From Sinomonas albida (lineage in GTDB: Bacteria; Actinomycetota; Actinomycetes; Actinomycetales; Micrococcaceae), in the NCBI RefSeq assembly GCF_004919045.1, contig NZ_SWDW01000009.1, positions 1 through 64,000 of the forward strand: 64,000 nucleotides of DNA, given 5' to 3'. The first letter of the stretch is position 1, and the number at the start of each line of letters is the position of its first letter. Shown here piece by piece: positions 58,131 through 64,000 of the stretch. The notes under the pieces are model-generated. The model had not been told where the DNA came from. It saw nothing but the letters and a program-made list of their open reading frames with translations, and made no database searches. Both the position numbers and the translations under genes were made by a program.

Positions 58131-59633
58131 TCAGAGGGCGTCGCGCGTGAGCACCCCGTCGACGCGGCGCTGAATGCCGAGGGGGTTCTCGTCGCGCAGC
58201 GCCTCGGGCAGGACGGCCGGCGGCGCGTCCTGGAACGTCACCGGCCGCTGGAAGCGGCGCGCCGCCGTCGCGCCGACGGACGTGTGCAGCGCCGAGGTCG
58301 TCGCTGGCCAGGGTCCGCCGTGGTGCTGCGACCACGTCACGGCGACGCCGGTGGGCCAGCCGCCGAAGAGCACGCGGCCGGCGCCCTCCGAAAGCCGCCC
58401 GGCAAGGTCGGCGAGATCCTCCCCCGGCTCCGCGTGCACGGTCGCCGTCAGCGAACCGCCGACGGCGGCGAGGACGGCGTTCCGATCGTCGTCGCCCGCG
58501 TAGCGCACCAGGAGCGTGACGGGGCCGAAGCACTCCTCGAGGAGGATGTCGGGCCGCTCAAGGACGCGCGCGGCGTCGACCGCGAGGACTACGGGACGCG
58601 CCGTCCCCGCGGACGAATCCTGCGCCGCGTCGCCCAGAACGATCTCGGCGCCGCCCTCCGCGACGAGCCTCCGCATGCCCTCGGGGAACGCCTCGGCGAT
58701 GCGCGCGGTCAGCATGGGGCCGCCGTCGTGGGCCGACGCCTCGGTGGCCAGGGCGGACTCGAAGCCCACGCGAGCGGGCACCAGGACGAGACCGGGCTTC
58801 GTGCAGAACTGCCCGACGCCGAGCGTGAAGGACGCCGCGAGCCCTGCGGCGAGCTCGGCGGTCCGGGCCGACGCCGCGGCGGGCGTGATGACCACTGGAT
58901 TGATCGAGCCGAGCTCGCCGTAGAACGGGATGGGCTCGGGGCGCGAGCTCGCGAGGTCGAACAGCGCGCGGCCACCTGAGAGCGAGCCCGTGAAGCCGAC
59001 CGCCTTGATCCCCGGCGCCTGCACGAGCGCCCGCCCCGCATCGCGGCCGAGCACGAGGCCGAAGATGCCGTCCGGCGCGCCGGCCGCCGCAAGCGCATCG
59101 GCGACGATCCGCGCGGTACGGACCGAGAGCTCGGGGTGCCCCGAATGCCCCTTCACGACGACGGGGCAGCCCACCGCGAGCGTGCTCGCCGTGTCGCCGC
59201 CCGCGACGGAGAACGCGAACGGGAAGTTGCTCGCCGAGAAGACCGCGACCGGCCCGATGGGGCGGAGCACGCGCCGGAGGTCGGGCTGCGGCGGCGTCGC
59301 CGCGGGGTTCGCGCGGTCGATGACGGCCTCGAGGTACGCGCCGTCGCGGACGACGGCGGCGAAGAGCCTGAGCTGGCCCGTGGTCCTCGCGACCTCGCCC
59401 GTCAGGCGGGGCACCGGGAGGTGCGATTCGCGGTGGGCGATGGCCACGAGCTCGTCGCGCGCGGCGTCGAGGGCGTCGGCTGCCGCTTCGAGCCACGAGG
59501 CGCGCTCGGCATCGGACGCCGAGGCGGCGGGGCGGGCCGCGCGGACGGCGGCACCGACGACGGCGGCGACGCGCTCGGGCGTGCTGTCCTCGGGTGCCGC
59601 GGGGATCAGGGCTTCGGTTGGGAGGGCGGTCAT
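58131..59633 (-). CDS. Alpha-ketoglutaric semialdehyde dehydrogenase-like
   Basis: This 500-residue NADP-type aldehyde dehydrogenase has the catalytic cysteine C277 in LGVGQFCTKPG and general base E240 in YGELGSINPV. The substrate-group motif FSASNFPFAFSVAGGDTAS is typical of 2,5-dioxovalerate dehydrogenases. It would oxidise 2-oxoglutarate semialdehyde to 2-oxoglutarate, the last step of oxidative uronate breakdown. AAAGGAG lies 6 bases before the ATG. It is the last gene of the leftward operon and is separated from the enolase-type gene by a tandem-repeat array. Confidence 0.9.
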   Translation of the reverse strand: MTALPTEALIPAAPEDSTPERVAAVVGAAVRAARPAASASDAERASWLEAAADALDAARDELVAIAHRESHLPVPRLTGEVARTTGQLRLFAAVVRDGAYLEAVIDRANPAATPPQPDLRRVLRPIGPVAVFSASNFPFAFSVAGGDTASTLAVGCPVVVKGHSGHPELSVRTARIVADALAAAGAPDGIFGLVLGRDAGRALVQAPGIKAVGFTGSLSGGRALFDLASSRPEPIPFYGELGSINPVVITPAAASARTAELAAGLAASFTLGVGQFCTKPGLVLVPARVGFESALATEASAHDGGPMLTARIAEAFPEGMRRLVAEGGAEIVLGDAAQDSSAGTARPVVLAVDAARVLERPDILLEECFGPVTLLVRYAGDDDRNAVLAAVGGSLTATVHAEPGEDLADLAGRLSEGAGRVLFGGWPTGVAVTWSQHHGGPWPATTSALHTSVGATAARRFQRPVTFQDAPPAVLPEALRDENPLGIQRRVDGVLTRDAL

Positions 59634-59707
59634 AGGTCACTCCTTTGGGCGGATTTGGATAAGGGCGGGGTTAGGGGCGGCTGGGCGGGTGGGCGGCTGA
59701 AAGGGTG

Positions 59708-59839
59708 ACGGGACCCCACAACCCGCCGGACGGGACCCCACAACCCGCCGGACGGGACCCCACAACCCGCCGGACGGGACCCCACAACCCGCCGGACGGG
59801 ACCCCACAACCCGCGGGACGGGACCCCGCAACCCGAGCA
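59708..59839. repeat. Tandem array E, six units of 22 bp
   Basis: Six contiguous 22-base units start ACGGGACCCCACAACCCG, at 59708, 59730, 59752, 59774, 59796 and 59818. The first four are identical and the last two diverge. The core is the same as in arrays A and B (TTGTGGGGTCCC on the minus strand), about 36 kb away. There is only one orientation here. Confidence 0.95.
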
Positions 59840-59850
59840 CCCGTGGCGGG

Positions 59851-60960
59851 TTAGGGCCCGGCGAGCCGCTCCACGAAGTCGAGGCCGAGCCCGGGTGCGG
59901 GCTCGAGCGTGACCTCGGCGCCCTTGCGGCGGACCGGTGACGGCGAGGCCAGCACGCCGAGGGACTCGAACGCGGTGTCCTCGACCTCCTCGACCTCGAC
60001 CTCGCCCGGCAGGGTCGCGACGAGCTGGGCCGAGAGGTCGGTGAGCAGATGCGGCGCTAGCGCCACGGAGCCCGTCCGGGCGAGCGCCGCGATGCGGCGG
60101 AACGGCGTGATGCCGCCAACGCGCACGATATTCGGCTGGATGATGTCGCACGCGCCGGCCGCGACGTACTCGCGGAATCGCTGGAGCGTGTGCAGGTTCT
60201 CGCCGGTCGCGATCGGCACACCGATGCTGCGCCGCAGCTGCGCATGTCCCTCGAGGTCCTCGGCGCGCAGCGGCTCCTCGAGCCAGTGCAGTCCGAAGCG
60301 CTCGAGGGCGACGACGGCACGGCGGGCCGTCGGCAGGTCCCAGCGCTGGTTCGCGTCGATCATGAGGCGGCGCCTCGGGCCGAGCAGCTCGCGGACCGCG
60401 GCCACCCGCTCGACGTCCTCCGCGAGCTCGGGCTTGCCCACCTTGATCTTGACGGCGCCGTACCCGGCCTCGATCCAGCGGCGGACCTGGTCGAGGAGCT
60501 CGTCGAGCGAGTAGTGCAGGTTCACCCCGCTGCCGTAGGCGGGCATTGACGTCCGACGGCGGCCGAGGAGGTCCGCGACCGGCACGCCGAGGCGCTTGCC
60601 GAGCAGATCCCACAGCGCGAGGTCGAGTCCCGCGAGCGCGATGGTCGTGAGCCCACCCCCGCCGGCCTCGTGCAGGCGCACCCACAGGGCGTCCCACACG
60701 GCCTCGGGATGCGTCGGCCCGCCGATCGCGGCCGCGGCAATGTCCTCGTTGAGCAGACTGACCACCGCGCCGGCGCCCACCGTGGGCGTCCAGCTGAACC
60801 CGGTCCCGCGATGGCCCGCGGAGTCCTCGACGTCGACGACGACGAAGTGCACCTCCGGAACGTCCGGTCCCCAGGGGCGGGGCAGCGGCGGAACGAGAAG
60901 ACGCGTGCGCAGCGAGGCGAGCACCGGCTCGGGTGCTGCGCTCCTTGGCGCGGGGGTCAC
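59851..60960 (-). CDS. Enolase-superfamily dehydratase/cycloisomerase
   Basis: This 369-residue mandelate racemase/muconate lactonising-type enzyme has the base motif AVKIKVGK (K171, K173). Metal ligands are D202 (LMIDANQRW), E228 (WLEEP) and E254 (ATGENLH), and H304 lies in LAPHLL. The KxK plus histidine arrangement fits sugar-acid dehydratases or galactarolactone cycloisomerase rather than enolase itself. In this operon it would act on the aldarate or its lactone. The GTG start overlaps the KdgD stop (GTGA). Confidence 0.88.
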   Translation of the reverse strand: MTPAPRSAAPEPVLASLRTRLLVPPLPRPWGPDVPEVHFVVVDVEDSAGHRGTGFSWTPTVGAGAVVSLLNEDIAAAAIGGPTHPEAVWDALWVRLHEAGGGGLTTIALAGLDLALWDLLGKRLGVPVADLLGRRRTSMPAYGSGVNLHYSLDELLDQVRRWIEAGYGAVKIKVGKPELAEDVERVAAVRELLGPRRRLMIDANQRWDLPTARRAVVALERFGLHWLEEPLRAEDLEGHAQLRRSIGVPIATGENLHTLQRFREYVAAGACDIIQPNIVRVGGITPFRRIAALARTGSVALAPHLLTDLSAQLVATLPGEVEVEEVEDTAFESLGVLASPSPVRRKGAEVTLEPAPGLGLDFVERLAGP

Positions 60961-61904
60961 GAGACCACCACGGCGCCGTCGTTCGCCGAAACCCCGACGG
61001 CCAGCTCGCGGCCCACGGCGAGGATTCGCTCGAGCTCCGCAAGGTGCTCGGGCCGCGGGTCGGTGAGCGGCGGGCGGACGCCGCCCACCTCGAGGCCGCC
61101 GAGCCGCACGCCGGCCTTGACGAGCGAGACGCCGTAGCCAGGCACCGCGTCGCGCAGGTGCACGAGCGGCCTGTAGAAGCGGTCGAGGAGCTCGCGGCGG
61201 CGCGTCTCGTCGCCCTCCTCCGTGGCGCGGTACGTCGCGAGGGCCACCTCGGGGGCCATCGCGAACGCGGCCGACGAATACAGCGGGACGCCGATCCCGC
61301 GGTACGCGCCCTGGCTGAGCTCGGCCGTGAGGAGGCCGTTGAAGAACTGGAAGTCGGTACGGCCGGTCGCCTCGACCGCGAGGACGACCTCCTGCGTAAG
61401 CGCGACGTCCCCGACCCCGTCCTTGAACCCGACGATCTGCGGGTTCGCGGCGAGGCCCGCGACGGCCTCCGGCGTGAAGCGCGCGTTCGCGCGGTGGTAG
61501 ATGACAAGCTCTAGGTCGGCCGCGGCGGCAATGGCCTCGACATAGCGGACCAGGCCGTCGGCGGGCGCGTTCACGAGGTACGGCGGGAGCACGAGCAGCC
61601 CCTCCGCGCCGGCCTCCTCGGCGGCGCGGGCCGCCTCGAGCGCGTGGCCGAGCGGGCCGCCGGCGCCGCCGAGGACCGGGACGTCGGCGCCTGCCTCGCG
61701 CACGGCCTCCACTGCCGAACGGACGACGGCGCCCGCCTCCTGGGCGGTCAGCGCGTGGTATTCGCCGGTTCCGCAGGCCGCGAAGACGCCGCCCGGGCCA
61801 TACGGGAGCCGGGAAGCGACGTGTTCGCGCGCGAGGCCCTCGTCCACGCGGCCCGCGGCGTCGAACGGCGTGACGGGGAAGAAGAGAATGCCGTCGAATT
61901 TCAT
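60957..61904 (-). CDS. 5-dehydro-4-deoxyglucarate dehydratase (KdgD-like)
   Basis: This 315-residue DapA-family aldolase-fold enzyme has the opening GILFFPVTPFDAAGRVD, GVFAACGTGEYHALTAQE (the KdgD-type signature), Tyr136 in LVIYHRANA and the Schiff-base lysine K161 in IVGFKDGVGD. It would decarboxylate and dehydrate 5-keto-4-deoxyglucarate to 2-oxoglutarate semialdehyde. The ATG at 61904 follows GGAG; a longer open frame upstream is not family-like. It lies between the enolase-type and uronate dehydrogenase-like genes, matching the pathway order. Confidence 0.9.
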   Translation of the reverse strand: MKFDGILFFPVTPFDAAGRVDEGLAREHVASRLPYGPGGVFAACGTGEYHALTAQEAGAVVRSAVEAVREAGADVPVLGGAGGPLGHALEAARAAEEAGAEGLLVLPPYLVNAPADGLVRYVEAIAAAADLELVIYHRANARFTPEAVAGLAANPQIVGFKDGVGDVALTQEVVLAVEATGRTDFQFFNGLLTAELSQGAYRGIGVPLYSSAAFAMAPEVALATYRATEEGDETRRRELLDRFYRPLVHLRDAVPGYGVSLVKAGVRLGGLEVGGVRPPLTDPRPEHLAELERILAVGRELAVGVSANDGAVVVS

Positions 61905-61917
61905 GGGGCTCCTTGGG

Positions 61918-62850
61918 CTAGCTGAGGTGGACTGACGTGGCCGCGAGCGGCTCGCCCTCGAGTTCGGTGCGCCACGAGCGCTGCGGGCGCCAGCCCAGGA
62001 GGCGGAGCGCCTTCGCCGACGTGAACGCCGCCTGGGTGCCGGTGAGGTGGGCCGAGATCCCTTCCGTGCCCGGAAAGTACTGCGGGACGAGCTCGGAGAG
62101 CGGACCGCGGGCCATCGCGTCGTCGGCCCCGACGAAGAACACCTCGCCGTTCGGGATCTGCTCCGCGGCCTCGAGCCACCGCTCGACGAAGCCCGCGGCG
62201 TCGCGCGCGTCGACGTAGTTGAACAGCGACACCGAGGCGAGCTCGGGCCGCGCGAGCCGCTCGGCGACCGTGTGGCCCTGCTGCGTCGGCGCGCCGCGCC
62301 ACTCCTCCGGCGAGATGACGAAGCAGGGGCGGAACGCGCCGAACCGGGCCGAGTCCCCGAGCTGGGCGACGAACATCCGGACCGTCGCCTCCAGGGTCGC
62401 CTTCGAGAGCGCGTACGCGTTCCACGGCGCGATCGGATGCTCCTCGTCGATGGGGAGGTACTGCGGGGACCAGCCCTGCGGCGTCCCATAGCCGAGCACC
62501 GTGGGGCTCGACGCGACGAGCACGCGGCTCGCGCCGGCGTCGACCGCGGCGCTCAGGACGGAGAAGCACAGCTGGACGTTCGTGCGGAGGATCACGTCCT
62601 CCGGCGCGCTGAACGGCACCGCGATGGCGGCGAGGTGGACCACGCCCTCGGGCTGGATCGCTCCGAGGGCGTCCTTCGCGGCGGCCGAGTCGGCGAGGTC
62701 GAGCGTGTGCTGGTGCACGGCGTCGTCGGCGCTCGAAATGAGACCCGACGCCGCGCGGTCGAGCGAGTGGACCTCGTGGCCGCGCGACGCGAGGTGGTTG
62801 ACGACGCTCACGCCCAAGCGGCCGGAACCTCCGGTGACTGCGATCCTCAT
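61918..62850 (-). CDS. NAD-dependent uronate dehydrogenase-like SDR
   Basis: This 310-residue extended short-chain dehydrogenase/epimerase has the NAD motif VTGGSGRLGVSVV, VVHLAAIAVPF and the active YxxxK in APWNAYALSKATLEATV. The neighbours suggest uronate dehydrogenase, which oxidises glucuronate or galacturonate to the aldarolactone; the sequence alone would also allow a sugar epimerase. The ATG overlaps the Gfo/Idh stop (ATGA). Confidence 0.8.
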   Translation of the reverse strand: MRIAVTGGSGRLGVSVVNHLASRGHEVHSLDRAASGLISSADDAVHQHTLDLADSAAAKDALGAIQPEGVVHLAAIAVPFSAPEDVILRTNVQLCFSVLSAAVDAGASRVLVASSPTVLGYGTPQGWSPQYLPIDEEHPIAPWNAYALSKATLEATVRMFVAQLGDSARFGAFRPCFVISPEEWRGAPTQQGHTVAERLARPELASVSLFNYVDARDAAGFVERWLEAAEQIPNGEVFFVGADDAMARGPLSELVPQYFPGTEGISAHLTGTQAAFTSAKALRLLGWRPQRSWRTELEGEPLAATSVHLS

Positions 62851-64000
62851 GCTCGGGCCGCCGCAGCGCCGTCGACGCGATCCGCCTCGGTGACGGGCGC
62901 GCCGTCGTCCGCCGAACCGTCGAAGGTGAGCGGAGCGTCGTCGTCGAGCGGCACGCCGAAGTCCGCGAGCCGGACGGCCTGACCGGTGCGCAGCGATTCG
63001 TTCGCGCCCACCCCCACGAGCACGCTGCGGATGCCGTCGATGTAGCCGGCCTGGTGGTGCAGCGGATCGTCGCCGGGACCGCGGAAGACGTCGGAGAGCA
63101 GCATCGCGTCGCCGCCGCCGTGGCCGCCCTCGCCCTCGGGGATCGGGATCTCGCGTGCGGGCTCCCACAGGCGCTGGAGGAGGACGCGCTGGCCGGCGGG
63201 GCGGGCACTTCCTCCCGGGTGGGCGGGGTCCTCGGCGACGGACGGGTCCAGCGTGTGCTTGTCCGGGGCCACCGAGCCGCGCTCCACGACCTCGATCTCG
63301 ACGCGGCCCTCCGTGCCGTTGAACGCCACGCGGTAGCCCTCCCACGGGGAATGCGCCACGAGCGTGTACGCCATGGAAGCGCCGCCACGGTAGCCGACCA
63401 CGAGGCTCATGTTGTCCTCGATGTCGATGCCGTCGGCGAAGACGTCCTGGTCGCGGTGGTAGCCGTCGTCCGCTTCACCCTCGAGGTAGAGGCCGCGCAG
63501 CTTCGGGTCCGCTTCGAGGTCCAGGTTGAACGGGTCGTCGCGGTCCGGGTTGTCGCGGCTCAGCGCGGGGCGCTCCCCGAGGCCGCGCGCGGCGGCGTTG
63601 TCCGCGCCGTAGAAGCGCAGGCCGCCCTGCGCGTAGACGGTCTCCGGCACGTCGCCGAGCCACCAGTTGACGAGGTCGAAGTGGTGCGTGGACTTGTGCA
63701 CGAGCAGGCCGCCGGAGTTGGCCTTGTTGCGGTGCCAGCGGCGGAAGTAGTCGGCGCCGTGGACGGTGTCGAGGCACCATTCGAAGTGGACGGAGGTGAC
63801 CTTGCCGATCTGGCCGGACTGGATGATCTCCTTGATCACCGAGTTGCGTGGCGAGTAGCGGTAGTTGAACGTCACCACGAGCTTCGCACCGGACGTCTCC
63901 GCGGCGGCGCGCGCCGAGCGGACGATGTCCGCAATGCCCTGCACCGACGTCGTCATCGGCTTCTCGCAGATGACGTCGACGCCGCGGTCGAGCGCCGCGG
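62847..64000 (-). CDS. Gfo/Idh/MocA family oxidoreductase (5' end outside window)
   Basis: The visible 384 codons are the C-terminal part of a sugar oxidoreductase. The frame runs to the window edge with ALDRGVDVICEKPM, the conserved EKP motif that normally lies near residue 100, so the NAD-binding N-terminus is missing only because the window ends. Other features are VVTFNYRYSPRNSVIKEII, GGLLVHKSTHHFDLVNWWLG and GYIDGIRSVLVG. It would oxidise or epimerise a sugar or inositol. Coupled by ATGA to the uronate dehydrogenase-like gene, it is upstream in the same operon. Confidence 0.88.
   Translation of the reverse strand, partial: AALDRGVDVICEKPMTTSVQGIADIVRSARAAAETSGAKLVVTFNYRYSPRNSVIKEIIQSGQIGKVTSVHFEWCLDTVHGADYFRRWHRNKANSGGLLVHKSTHHFDLVNWWLGDVPETVYAQGGLRFYGADNAAARGLGERPALSRDNPDRDDPFNLDLEADPKLRGLYLEGEADDGYHRDQDVFADGIDIEDNMSLVVGYRGGASMAYTLVAHSPWEGYRVAFNGTEGRVEIEVVERGSVAPDKHTLDPSVAEDPAHPGGSARPAGQRVLLQRLWEPAREIPIPEGEGGHGGGDAMLLSDVFRGPGDDPLHHQAGYIDGIRSVLVGVGANESLRTGQAVRLADFGVPLDDDAPLTFDGSADDGAPVTEADRVDGAAAARA

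Noticed and set aside
59637-59840. Repeat-coded frame (GCGVPSGGLWG-type peptides) across array E
   Set aside because: Same artefact as above; no start signal and no conserved protein beyond the repeat.

Overview
The window is very G+C-rich. It carries the gene set of an aerobic, soil-type actinobacterium, most likely of the Arthrobacter/Sinomonas group (Micrococcaceae). The evidence is a mycobacterial-type CtpE pump, the 32-residue actinobacterial ribosomal protein bS22 beside its excisionase-like HTH gene, Rex, menaquinone genes, a System II cytochrome c maturation cluster and PaaZ-type phenylacetate genes. The genus is an inference; no rRNA or tRNA gene was seen.

Layout. 1-2.7 kb: PTS enzyme I and HPr, then a GrpB-family gene broken by a one-base slip. 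2.8-8 kb: a beta-propeller lactonase, CtpE and a family III CoA-transferase. 8.1-9.6 kb: a soluble histidine kinase and its NarL-type regulator. 9.6-19.1 kb: two divergent, tightly overlapping operons. Leftward are an ABC exporter, a dehydratase, a catalytically dead ketosynthase partner and an active ketosynthase. Rightward are ACP, ketoreductase, family 2 glycosyltransferase, RibB, a PlsC-type acyltransferase and a phosphopantetheinyl transferase. Together these form a complete highly reducing type II polyketide/fatty-acyl assembly line with its own carrier activation, decoration and export. It is the best candidate here for an undescribed system.

19.3-27 kb: phenylacetate genes (PaaZ; thiolase, enoyl-CoA hydratase and hydroxyacyl-CoA dehydrogenase) with two related TetR-type operators, plus a secreted SGNH hydrolase and a tyrosine phosphatase. 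27.1-30.2 kb: a CPBP protease and a plasmid-type actin segregation cassette, ParR-like and ParM-like proteins preceded by helically phased centromere-like repeats. 30.3-36.6 kb: an ABC-F protein, a VOC protein and menB-menE-menA with two small membrane-protein genes. 36.7-40.9 kb: a sugar ABC importer and a DUF1003 protein. 41.1-46.1 kb: TlpA-CcdA-ResB-CcsB cytochrome c maturation and a histidine phosphatase. 46.3-51.6 kb: YceI, two membrane proteins, Rex, a glutaredoxin-like protein, a HAD phosphatase, bS22 and an HTH protein. 51.7-53.1 kb: DAHP synthase behind an aromatic-codon leader peptide and attenuator. 53.3-64 kb: an esterase, a LacI regulator, a hydrolase and an M24 protein sharing one operator, then a leftward operon for oxidative uronate catabolism (Gfo/Idh, uronate dehydrogenase-like, aldarate dehydratase-like, KdgD, ketoglutarate-semialdehyde dehydrogenase).

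Two genome-style signals recur. First, several intergenic gaps hold short-period tandem arrays, and in three of them a left and a right array with the same period face each other as inverted cores. Second, at least ten genes have a TANNNT hexamer exactly 6-7 bases before the start codon and no Shine-Dalgarno sequence, the signature of leaderless transcripts.
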